64,000 bases of DNA from Owenia fusiformis (taxonomy: Eukaryota; Annelida; Polychaeta; Sabellida; Oweniidae): assembly GCA_903813345.2 (NCBI GenBank), contig CAIIXF020000011.1:31056166-31120165 (forward strand), in the 5' to 3' direction. The notes beneath the pieces were generated by a model. That model was given only the letters and a program-made list of their open reading frames with translations, ran no database searches and was not told the DNA's origin. The translations under genes and the position numbers were made by a program. Shown in pieces: positions 42,901 to 53,432 of the stretch; positions within the stretch are counted from its first letter, which is position 1, and every line of letters starts with the position of its first letter.

Positions 42901-45900
42901 ACCATTATGGTCGGATTGTTTTCTTATGGATCAGAATTAATATAGTTCATTTATATTTAGAATATTTCTTAGTCTCAGATTGCTCAGGTAACATGCAAGT
43001 CGGTTGACACACTCCTATGAAAGCGTCCAACAATATTATACCCTAGCCTTTTAACGTGCAAAAGTGAACATCTCAAAGTTCTAAAATTGTAAAACCATGC
43101 ACAATTGGTATGTTTCCCCTGAATTTCTAGCTAGTCATTACTAATTTAATAGTGCTACAATACAATTTACAATTTCTCTCAAAACACTCAAGAAAAGTGA
43201 TTAAATTTCAAGACTGAGAAGGGAGTGTTAGACATTGTTTTAAATGAGTAAGATCATAGTTTTGGATATTTGGGATCCTTTTACTGGTTACGCACTGATG
43301 TTTAATATACTGTGTCCTGTTATATTTTCTGGTAGTTTCACTTTGGCACTTTGCTTTGTTGCTTACACATCCGTATGTCTTTAAACCTACTGTACATGTA
43401 TTGTAATGTTGCATTTAACTTGAAGGATTATTCAGTGTGGGGCAGAACCTAGCTTATAGCAGTCACTATTCATGGGCTCACTCTATACAGGCCTGGCAAA
43501 GAGAAGTCAACCATCTTAAATACGGAAAGAAACCTAAAAAGTCAGCCGTAATCGGACATTACACACAGGTGTGTGCTCATAGCCAACATTAATGTACACC
43601 CCCTTCAAACGTTTGGAAACTTCAGCTCCTTAATGCAAGCATGCCCGTTTATGTTTTGCGATTTACAAAGTTATTAAAGTTATTATTATTTACTAAATAA
43701 ACCAAAATTTCCTTTGTATAACTATTATATTGAGAGGTTTAAGAAAAGCTTAATAAGAGGAATGTATTTTAGATGGTTTGGGACACCACTTCACATCTTG
43801 GTTGTGGATATGCATTCTGTAACCAGACCAGGCATTACTATGTCTGTAACTATGGTCCTGCGTAAGTATTCAAAACAAACGGCAATGGGATCTATAAAGA
43901 TGGCCCTTTGTAAGTACACTAAACACTACCAAAATTACTATAACAGCAAGTGATTTTCATTAACTGCAATTCATATTAAGCCATACGTATATTTCATTGC
44001 TGATGATACTATAAATATGTAGTAGTAAAATAGTTTATTTAAGTCTCACACATACATATACATATTAAAAATAGTTTTTTATGTTTCCACTCATTTGGAA
44101 AAAGAACTCAAAGTGGCAACGCATAAACTATGAATTATAAGATGTATGGTAGATTTAGGATTTAAGCATGAGCTACTTGTGCAATGTGGAATTACCATTC
44201 CTTTAATTGAAGGTGTAATACTAAACAACAATTTCAAAAAGGCCTTTGTTAATGTCATGTTTAAGAACCCATATTCTAACTTTCTAGCAATACTATCCAA
44301 CAGGAATCTACTTGTTGAAATTCGATCAACTTGAGTTCATCTGAGAAAATAAGGATTTCAGCAAGGGTGTGTTGACTATACATGGTGACATATCCGATGG
44401 TATCCCAAGTCAATGGTGATCGAGTCTCAACAAGTAGATTCATGTGGGATAGTATTGCTAGAATCCATTTTCAAAAGTAAGAATAGAACAGGACATTGGG
44501 CTTGCTTTTCTGAACTTTTTGTTGATACTAGTGTTGCTTTCCAAAATTTGCACGAGATGCACAGCATCGAGTCTTAATTTTAACACAACGCCTGTGTGGA
44601 ATGAATCAGCCACAATGTATTGAGTTTTTCCACGCATCTCGTGCAAAGTTTGAAACAACCATCTGGAGGAATGATTCAGTCCGCAATTCACCGAGTCTAG
44701 GTCTTAAATCTTTAAATAATTGTAGAAAATATTATCAGAACAATTCGTGTTTCTTCTTTCAGTGGTAACTTTATGAATAGGTTATACACGCCGTACGTAT
44801 CTTCAGAAACACAAGGCTCAAGTTGCGGATCAAGCTTGGAAGTTTCATCTGGATTATGTGGTAAGTTGGGTTGCGTCATTTTAATGTGAAAGAGAGTGTG
44901 GTTGAAAATCTAGAACAATCTTTGATATTACTACTCGTGTCGTGTGTACATCATTCTTTTTGGGTTTATGATTTGACAGGCTTCGAAGTATCGGACCGTC
45001 TGGGCATCGTAAACATCATGCGTCAATGCTGAAAGCCTCGTCTGGATTGTAGCTAGTGACATCTATTCCAGAGTCCCTCTATTTTGTCCATTGGGGTTCA
45101 TTTCTGACCTGATTAGCTATTGCTATGCTTGGGGAGTATTCCCGGAGCATTCATATCAAAGATAATTTAGGCTATTGTTTTCAATACATAAATTGTAATT
45201 TAATTCAATATAAACACTAGTTAGAAGGGGCACAACCTCTGGGGCATTATTTATGCAAGTTGTTTCTCTTCGCTTGCAGATTGCGAGGGGAAGATATGTC
45301 ATAATGGTGGGAAGCTTCACCTAGACACGTGTGAATGTAAATGTCCAGCTGGAATCACTTGGATGGACGACGTTTGTAACGGTAGATAAATATTTAGAAC
45401 ATTTTTTGCGCAGGTTACTAAAATGAATGTATGACAGGCCATTTTCCACATCTTTGTTTCTTCATTTGCAATATGTCTGATTCCAGTGGTGTGTGATCTA
45501 GTTGTTGATAAACCTTCATTTGCAATATATCTGATTCCAGTGGTTTGTGATCTAGTTGTTGATAACTATATATGTGCCAGCAAAGGAGGTGGTTGGCCAG
45601 TCGACTACTGTGACATATATGGTAATGTGAAATATCAGTACTGTCCAATCACATGCGGTTTATGTACATGTAAGTAACTATAACAACAAATTATCATATC
45701 ATACAGATAATGAATTTGACATGAAGAAAAAAATCATGTTATCCCTATTTTCCAAATGAGGTTATACAAGGCGTCCACAAAAAAGCATACCGAACTTTAA
45801 AGTCAAATTACTAAAATCTCGAGAAATTTTTTGAAATGCAAAGGTAATAGCAAAAAGTCTAATTCGTACTCCATCGAATGGTACCTAGATCATCATGTAA

Positions 45901-48900
45901 CTGTCATGGATGACTGGGCAATCATGACAATTATTGGAGGTGGTAAAATTAGCACTGGCACCTAAACAGTAGAGCCAACAAAAAGAACTAAAAAGCAAGT
46001 CCAAATGTTGTTTAAGAACCACTATTCTTACCATTGAAAATGGATTCTAGCAATACGGTCCCACATGAATGTAGTTGTTGAGGCTCAATCAACTTGAGTT
46101 CTTCCGAGAAAATGAGGATTTCAGCAAGGGTGTACTGACTTTACATGGGGACACAATTGACTTCAAACCTGCATATCATCATGTAGAATGTCATTGCTGT
46201 TCTAGAGGCTCTTGGGATCCAAGTTTTCGAGAGGGAGGTAGCAACAAAAAGTTAAAAGGAAAAATCACTGTGTCAATCATACTTAAATGCTAACTTGGCA
46301 CAGTGCTGATTTTACCACCTTTCACAAAAGTCATGATTGCTCAGTCATCCATGACAGTTAAATAATGATCTAGGTACCATTGGATGGAAGACAAACTAGG
46401 TCTTTTACTGCTACCTTCGTATTTTTAAACAATTGCTTAGAATTCTAGTATCCTGGCTTTGAAGTTGGGTATACTTATTTGTGGACGCCCTGTATAGCCT
46501 ACTCAAAGTTCACAGGGGCAAAGAGGAGTGTAAGCTAAAAAATGAAGCTTGCACGAATCTACTAGATATCATAATTGTTAGACTAACTAAAGGATATTTT
46601 CATTCATTGTTAAACGTATATATCCGAATGTTACAGACGATGGTATTCACTACTGGGGGCAAACTACCACAACCGTTCTAACATCTACCATTCCTGAATC
46701 TACATCATTAACATCATCAACAACCAGACCAACAACAACAACAATGACACCTGAGCCGACCACCACCACCAACCCAACTACCACAACGATGACACCGACT
46801 ACCATGACAACTGAACCAACTACCATGGTAACAGAGCCAACAACCATAACGACTGAACCTACAACAAAGCAGACATTTATAGCAACCAGTAGTCATGAAC
46901 CAATCACAAATATGACTAAAACAAGTAATGATAGTATTGATAATAGTACCTTGAACAATTACCATGATGGATATGATGGAATGGACACTTCTGATAAATA
47001 CTCAAATGTGACACACAATGGTGTTATTAACGACACAAATTCAGAATATCTCGGCACTTTCAAGACGACAATACCTCCAACGAGCATGGTTCAGAAGAAA
47101 CTATATGCCAGACTTGGTGATAAAGCACAGGTTGCTGAGAAGCCAACTGGCGCTGCAAAACCATCTCAGCCATCGCTCATTGATGCCCTAAAACCTCAAC
47201 AAACATGTAGTGCCATACAACCTGCTGCGTGTGGCCAACCAAGCTCTAATTATTGGCCAGATACATTTTGTATGTATGACTCGATAAGGATGTTGTGCCC
47301 AGCAATGTGCGGCATTTGTTTAGGTAAATACTTTTCTGCTATCTTCCATTGACTAGCATATATATATATATATAGTTTTGGTTTGTCATCTTTTAAGGTC
47401 CGATGATTTCATTATTTGAGGAATAAATATAAAATAGGTGTTAAATAAAATATGTAAAATAATACACGTGCATGAACAAATCATAACAAACCACAAATCT
47501 TATACAAATAGGAACCTTTCATTTTTATTAGGTCACATGGTGAGCTATTGTTATCGCCCACTTGTCTGCCCGTTCGTGTGTCTGTCTGTCCGTCTGTCTG
47601 CCAACACATTGGCAACAAATTTGAATTCTCCACGACAATTGGAATGGTTTCACTTTAAAGTGTGTCTACATAAGGTCGTCAATTGTCCCATAAGTGGTGT
47701 CTCAAAAGCTCGCCTTGTTTTAAAATGGCGGCCATTTTATTGCGCAAAAATCAGATTTTCAGCTCTTTTTATAGCTCCACCAGTTTCCCGGCAATTTGCT
47801 TAAAATTGTACAGGTACCTTTATTTCTAGATAATCAACAATGTCGACACGTTTCGGCAAAATATGTCACAAATATTCAAAATGGCCGCCACTTTTATTGC
47901 AGAAAAATCAGGCTTTCAGCTCTTTGTTCATCACAACTTTACTTGTATTCAATCAATTTGCTTAAAATTGTATAGGTACCTTAATTTCCACATTATCAAT
48001 TATGTCCTCACGTTTCAGCTAAATATGTCACAAAGAATTTTATTGTAGAAAAATCAGATTTTCAGCTTTTTTGTCAACTCCACAATTATATCATCAATTA
48101 GTTTGAAATTGTACGTTTACCTTATTATAAAGGTTATCAATAGTGTTGAGGCAAAACATGTTGCAAAGGATGGGTATCGATATGGTGAACTTTTTGAACA
48201 CACGTTTCTCTTAAACCAGTCATCAAAACATTCTGAAAATTTTACACATTGTCACCTGAATGGTCATCTCTTGAATGGTAACACTATAATTTGAAATAGA
48301 TATATATACTTTTCTCTATATTGGTTTAGATAACACATCAGACACTTATTTTATTCTTGGTATCTTATCTTCGGAATGAAATGAAACATTTATCCGAACC
48401 TCATTGGAACAAAATGACATAAACACAACGCGTTTAGGTCTCTCAATATTGTAATTGTACAAAGGCAAGTTTTGTTGATTTCAAAAAATATCTTGTTAAT
48501 GAATAAAAGGTTTATCTTAATTTTTATCTATTTTGGGAGTTTTTGTTTTAATTTTTTGAATACTTTTTGTGAAATCAACCAAAATTTCCTTTGTATAACT
48601 ATGATATTGAGAGGTCTAAGAAAATTTTGTATATGCTATTTTGTTCCAACAAGCTTCGGAAAGATATTCTATTTCATTCTCAAGAATTCTCAAAAAACAA
48701 TTGCACTAAAAAAACAAAAAATGTTAACAAAAACAGTTATATAAAATACATATAAATAATATTCGCATTAAATTGTTGTCAATCAGTCAAAATTACATAA
48801 AGGACCGTGTTTTTACAGAATGTTTTCAATAATTGTTTTGAGAGAAAAACATTGTTGAATTCAGTTCACCATATCGATACCAATCCTTTCAAAATGGCCA

Positions 48901-49654
48901 CCAATTTTATTGCAGAAAAATCATGCATAAAGCTAACTTGTAGTGTGCTTGTGAAATTCTTCTGCTCCAACACATTTTGGAAAATTGTATTATTGATCCA
49001 AGCTAATACTCATGTTTTTAATTTCAGCTACCCAAGTACTTCTACAAAATTATTATCAACCTTTCATAATATGCAAAAAACAATTAACTATTCTAAGCTC
49101 CTACTGTAAAATATTAAAAACATTTTAAGTCCCGTGTGAGCGCAGTTCCCATGGTACTATTTTTATTTAGGCCAATACATGTGTAGTTTAATGTTTACTT
49201 TCGAAATTGTATATATCTCCACTAATAGGTGTTCTATTTTACTTTTCCAGCAGAGCAGTGTATGGATTATGACGGAACTGTGTATGAGTTAGAGGACCAG
49301 TGGTTGACCTTATACGGAAGATCAACATGTTCGGAAAACGGAGTTTTACATGAGGATGGTAAAAGTATTTTAGGTCATTTTGTTTCCATATTTAATATTG
49401 ATTAACAAATAGCATACATGAGAAAAACAATCGAATTACTAGTATTTGAGGGGAGACTTTCTACTTGATTCTCTCTTGTAGTAATTATCGACAATGATAT
49501 GTACTTCATATTTACAGGCTGTATTATGGACAATCGTTTTATTCCCAAGGGAAGCAATACGACCTACGCCGAAAACTTGTGGAATTGGCGATGTCACTGT
49601 GATTTTTTATTTGGAGTTTATCAAATTGCCTGCACTCCTAGTAATGGCGTCTAA
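39911..49654 (+). CDS. Secreted CAP-superfamily multidomain protein (CAP, EGF-like, ShK, mucin-like, ShK, Cys-rich)
   Basis: Twelve exons: 39911-39986, 40380-40472, 42433-42539, 42798-42888, 43426-43568, 43773-43861, 44763-44860, 45280-45381, 45541-45669, 46637-47323, 49251-49358, 49518-49654. They sum to 1,860 nt, 619 aa. Residues 1-23 are a signal peptide (MEYPHLYWVLCVFLCLAKA). The CAP domain runs about 57-215: KHNYYRGNV, WAHTC, GQNLAYS, CAP1 GHYTQMVWD, CAP2 YYVCNYGPAGNF. An EGF-like module follows at 233-266 (CHNGG, CECKCPAG). Six-Cys ShK domains lie at about 268-308 (ending CPITCGLC) and 496-537 (ending CPAMCGIC). A Thr/Pro-rich, probably O-glycosylated linker lies between them. The tail has six to seven cysteines (CHCDF). 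It is likely extracellular; ligand or activity unknown. The start at 39911 is preferred over an in-frame ATG at 39803 because it begins the signal peptide. Confidence 0.88.
40992..41105. repeat. Foldback palindrome F5a, partial
   Basis: GATATCCTATGATTTATGAG through GGATATGATATCTG, then the loop ACGAGCGAGCGTAGCGAGAG and a right arm that breaks off after ATCAATATCCATGAGTGGAT. It is a truncated duplicate of the complete palindrome at 41485-41660. Confidence 0.8.
41321..41937. repeat. Segmental duplication with complete foldback F5b inside CAP-gene intron 2
   Basis: TCTGAAGTAGCAAAAATCC at 41321 and again at 41750 begins two roughly 188-bp near-identical stretches, each ending AACTATGGAATAAAT. 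Between them is the complete foldback 41485-41660. Its arms start AACTATGGAATAAA and end TTTATTCCATAGTT, with the central loop CGAGCGAGCGTAGCGAGAGA. Confidence 0.85.
43699..43752. repeat. Dispersed repeat, also at 48576-48630
   Basis: ACCAAAATTTCCTTTGTATAAC and ATTGAGAGGTTTAAGAAAA occur here and, with GGTCTAAG, at 48576-48630. Both are in introns of the CAP gene. Confidence 0.7.
44236..44490. repeat. Dispersed repeat copies 2 and 3 in head-to-head inversion
   Basis: The forward copy (TTTAAGAACCCATATTCTAA to GGATTTCAGCAAGG, about 44260-44370) is followed by an inverted copy (CAACAAGTAGATTCATGTGG to TCCATTTTCAAAAGTAAGAA, about 44415-44490). Together they can fold back on themselves. Confidence 0.8.
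45433..45562 (+). repeat. 54-bp tandem duplication of a 3' splice site (CAP gene exon 9)
   Basis: GATTCCAGTGGTGTGTGATC and GATTCCAGTGGTTTGTGATC lie 54 bp apart, with acceptor AG at 45485-45486 and 45539-45540. The duplicated unit covers the polypyrimidine end of the intron and the first coding bases of the ShK exon. Using the upstream acceptor adds exactly 18 codons without a stop (VVCDLVVDKPSFAIYLIP). Confidence 0.9.
45767..46492. mobile_element. Long-TIR MITE with TA target duplication (726 bp)
   Basis: Flanked by TA at 45765-45766 and 46493-46494. The termini CAAGGCGTCCACAAAAAAG and the inverse of CTTATTTGTGGACGCCCTG begin inverted arms of about 200 bp (also ATGGTACCTAGATCATCAT... and GTCATGGATGACTGGGCAAT, paired on the right). 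The CAGGG-GTCC-type end with TA is typical of mariner-related elements. The interior carries copy 4 of the dispersed repeat at 29265. It lies in the intron between the ShK1 and mucin exons. Confidence 0.88.
47521..47615. repeat. Dispersed repeat, inverse copy at about 56570-56655
   Basis: TATTGTTATCGCCCACTTGTC followed by a GTCTGTCCGTCTGTCTGCC-type stretch. The inverse at 56570-56655 reads GACAAGTGGGCAATAACAAA with CCGGACAAACGGACAAACGG. Confidence 0.75.
47721..48170. repeat. Degenerate tandem repeat, three units of about 157 bp
   Basis: AAAATGGCGGCCATTTTATTG at 47721, AAAATGGCCGCCACTTTTATT at 47878 and AATTTTATTGTAGAAAAATC at about 48034 begin successive units. Each contains AATCAG(A/G)(C/T)TTTCAGCT and TTGAAATTGTA-type words. 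A further fragment is near 48892. In a CAP-gene intron. Confidence 0.8.
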
Positions 49655-50353
49655 AACGGGTGGAGACTAGTTAAGACTGGATCTGAAACTGCCATCGCCT
49701 CTAAAATGAAAATGCTTTATCTGTATTTGAAAACATTGTCAAAAACAGAGGCGGACATTGAAATTCCATGTAAATCGAAGTTGAACGAAATTTGAAATGT
49801 TAGAACCATTTAAAAAATCGTGGTCATGTTCATTTGAATGAGGATAACTCTATTAAGGATTTGGCCTAATTTGGAAAATGAGAATCTTAGGGAGACAGGC
49901 GAAAATAGGTGTGAGTAAAGGTGACGTAAATGTCAAAATAATAACTCATAAGTAACGCATATGACCTTTAACCGCCTCGTTTGTTTCATAAGTCATAAAA
50001 CTAGTCATAAAACCATACGAGTCATAAAAACATACGAGTCACAAAACCATACGAGTCATTATATTAAACGATAGTGAATCACACTGTTTACCTAGCAGCA
50101 ACTAGTCTCACATCCAATCACAAAAAAACACAAACTATGAAATGTAGAAAAACAAATACATATGAAAACTATACATACAAGTCGTTAAAAATGATTTTTC
50201 TTATTTTCACGTTTTGTAAAGTGGCCATAAAATCTTGACCATTGAGAATAGACCAATGACACTTTGTAAAATGAAAGAACGTTGAACAATGTCAATATTA
50301 TGCAGTGACATATCAAGTATAATGCTGTTTCAATATACAAATGTAATGGACTC

Positions 50354-50745
50354 TATGCGAGTAGAAATAATCTTGATTTAATTCAGTCAAAGTGATGTCA
50401 CATTTGAAATCTAAATGTAAGAGTACATTTAGAAACATGGTTTTGAAAATTGTGTATCAACTTTGAAAATCTAATTTTTTTGAAAATGTGATTCTAGTTC
50501 GGGGAGATTCCCCTACAAAATCACAAAAAAAGTAAAATATATTTTCGTGTAATGGATAGATGATATTTTCTTTCACTGGACATATTTTAATTTGCACAAC
50601 TATTAGATACATAAGGGTGACATGAAAATTGAACCCCTAAAACTGATGAATATTAAGTTAAACGAAACTTTCTACTATTCCCGCCATGCTTTCTGACCCG
50701 AATGAGCCATCTGGTGGTGAAACTGGTAACCACCTACTCGCATCT
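50354..50745. mobile_element. 424-bp MITE, copy B, inverted orientation
   Basis: Reverse-complement relative of 27053-27476: the right end CTACTCGCATCT is intact, the left end reads CTATGCGAGTAG. The internal CATCTGGTGGTGAAACTGG and TTTCACTGGACATATTTTAA match the inverse of copy A with indels. Confidence 0.88.
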
Positions 50746-50928
50746 GAGTTATTGTAGTTTGTAATAACATACAGCACACATGGTATTATAACAACAATAA
50801 CCGTTTGGTAAAAAGTAAAATAATACTTTGCTTAATTCCTTCAATCACACATTGCTAATAAGATCAGATTTGTAACCAAAACAAATATTGCCCCACATGA
50901 CCAAAACATCTTAGTAATCTACAAAGAA

Positions 50929-51644
50929 GGAGGGTAAGTATCGCAACAGATTTCGGACAGTCATATGTTGGATGTTGGCTATTTTCTCAGGATTAAAACA
51001 GTTGCATATGTTAGGCCAATTCATAATCTCCGGGAAAAGCATGCGCACTCATAGAGATGATAAAATAATTTCGACTTTGAGACAGGGAAGATGCAAACAA
51101 CCCATCCACATGTTTTTTCTGAAATGTTGTCCTGATTTTCAACCTTCTCCACCCCTGCTTTTTCAATTTTTGTTGCATCAATATGTTGCGTTTTGACACA
51201 CAATTGAACCCTTTAAAGGAATAAGTAATTCCTCCAGGGGTTATAAAGATATCCATTTTGGGTGACCAAAATTAGCTGAAAGCAATGGATCTCCTGAGTT
51301 TTCCCTATGGGAAAATAACATGGGAAATATTTTTTTCCACTTTATCGAAGAGGAATCACTTATTCCTTTAAAGGGGTTAACTGTGTCTTAAAACGCAACA
51401 TATTGATGCAGGATTGAAAAAGCAAGGGTGGAAGGGATTGAAAATCAGGACAACATTTTAGAAAAAACATGTGGGTGGGTTGTTTGCATCTCCCCTGTTT
51501 CAAAATCGAAATTATTTTATCATCTCTATAAGTGCTTTTCCTGGAGATAATACATTAGCCTAACATATGTATCTGTTTAAATCCTCAGAAAATAGCCAAA
51601 ATCCAAAATGTGACTGTCCAAATCGGTAGCGATACTTTCCCTCC
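50929..51644. mobile_element. Foldback element with about 300-bp inverted arms (716 bp)
   Basis: The left arm starts GGAGGGTAAGTATCGC and the right arm ends GCGATACTTTCCCTCC. The arms pair for roughly 280-300 bp, including GGCTATTTTCTCAGGATT, AGATGCAAACAACCCATCCAC and ATCAATATGTTGCGTTTT with their inverses. The middle of about 130 bp is unpaired. Intergenic between the CAP and chitin-binding genes. Confidence 0.9.
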
Positions 51645-51859
51645 TCATTTGCGTCTCGTGCATATTTTTATATATTCCATGAACAAAAGCATTTTACATG
51701 AGCCATTGAATTGGAAAATACAAAAATCACAGAAAATATAGCACCTTAGGGAGCTGTATCTGTGAATAAATCAAAATGTACGTTATTAAAACTTTGTAAG
51801 TGCAGCATCCCTCGATAATTTGGAAGCTACTCGGCAATATGTAAATCTTTAAGGTATTG

Positions 51860-52692
51860 TATGGCATTATTTTTGCTTCTTTATTCATTAAATTCAAATA
51901 TATTCGATATATGAATTATTTATATTCCCTAAATCATTTTTCCATTCGGTAAAAACGTTTATATGTTTGTTACAGCAAATTAAGTTTTCAAAATAGCCAA
52001 TCACTTAATACTATGTGCATTAAATTGCATATTTCATTCGTTAAATGATATTTTTGCGTAAATTGTTATGGTATTCCTTATATAAGAGTAACACATTATA
52101 TGCACAATATTGAATTTCTATTTGAACCTTACCGAAATAAGTTTGCCTATATTTACCAAATGGTTTATTTTTCTATGACATAGTTAATGCGTTTTACCGA
52201 AAGCTAATTTGCTATTTACCGAATGCAATAAAGTGATATTCGATAACTTGCGTTGTTGTTCGATATTTTGTCACGTGACTTCGGGATTTGCAAAATGGCC
52301 GCGCAGCTATTCTACATCGTACAAATATATCACGTGACTGAAAGTCTCGTAAATTATCGAAAAATAACGAAATTTATGGAATGTGGCATTCTGTATTTAC
52401 CGAATATAAATAATTTAAATACCTAATGTACAAATAATTAATTGAATTATACGTGCGTTCAGGAAAACAAATTGATTCGCTGCATCACACAAATACATGT
52501 ATAAATATCAAATGTGAATGTCAATACAAAGAACAAGTGAAACTATTTAACGAATATAAATTGTATAGATTATTACATTTGATAAAATAAAAAACATTCG
52601 ATAGATTGGGTAAAGGTTTGGTAAATTGTTTGTTTTATTTGGTATTCATGGAATATTAATGTACCGAATAAAGAAGCAGTTTAAACACCATA
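51860..52692. mobile_element. 833-bp DNA element with TTCGGTAAA-type internal repeats
   Basis: The ends TATGGCATTATTTTTGCTTC and the inverse of GAAGCAGTTTAAACACCATA share TATGG-(C/T)-(A/G)-TT and TGCTTCTTTATTC. GTATTG flanks both sides (51854-51859, 52693-52698). Inside, TTTACCGAAT / ATTCGGTAAA words recur in both orientations at least ten times, often as CGAATATAAAT. No coding frame. Confidence 0.75.
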
Positions 52693-53432
52693 GTATTGTT
52701 GATTTACTAGACTCTCCTCTATCTAGTAAGTAAACTCTCGTTTCTCAAAATTAATACTTGCTTTTCAAAACAATAAACTGTTGAAATCATATTTCTGCTT
52801 CAAAAACACATATTGCTTCTTTTAAACATACCTATTTAACAACAAGCAGTAGAATTTCCCTAAGGTTATATGTAATTGAGTCGGGACATGATGCTTCTTA
52901 TTACAAACTTGACACTCTGTCAACCAATCCCACAATTCTATCGCCGGAAACATCGACAAGGAGAGATGAATTCTGTTTATGAGCACGTCCGGTGGTTGAC
53001 CACAGGATATAACATGTAAGTATTTTTAAAGCATCGTAATACGGTCTAATATCTTTAATTTGCTTAGATCACTTTAAACAACCTAAATTGAGGTGAATAG
53101 TAGGTCGAACGAAGCTGGAGAGGGATTTGTAGCTTGTAAATCAAATTGTCTAATATGTAATAAAGTGTCCCTCAATCCACTAAAAATAATTAAATATATA
53201 TGTCGTTTTCTTAAAATTGACCATTTTTGCCCATATATTTTTTAGGGCAATCAAGAAATTTTCTCAGCGTAGAGTTGACGTTCGCCCATAGGTTTCAACG
53301 ATCAACCTTTCGAATTTACCAATGTCTCTTAACATAATATGTACCAATGCTTCACTTAATTTTTTCGCCCAAAACACTGAAAGTTCTCTATCTCTTGTGA
53401 CACCTTTATTTCTGTTTAAGATCTGCGGAAGT

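Noticed and set aside
46650-46965. Val/Gly-rich minus-strand frames
   Set aside because: Antisense shadow of the Thr/Pro-rich exon of the CAP gene.
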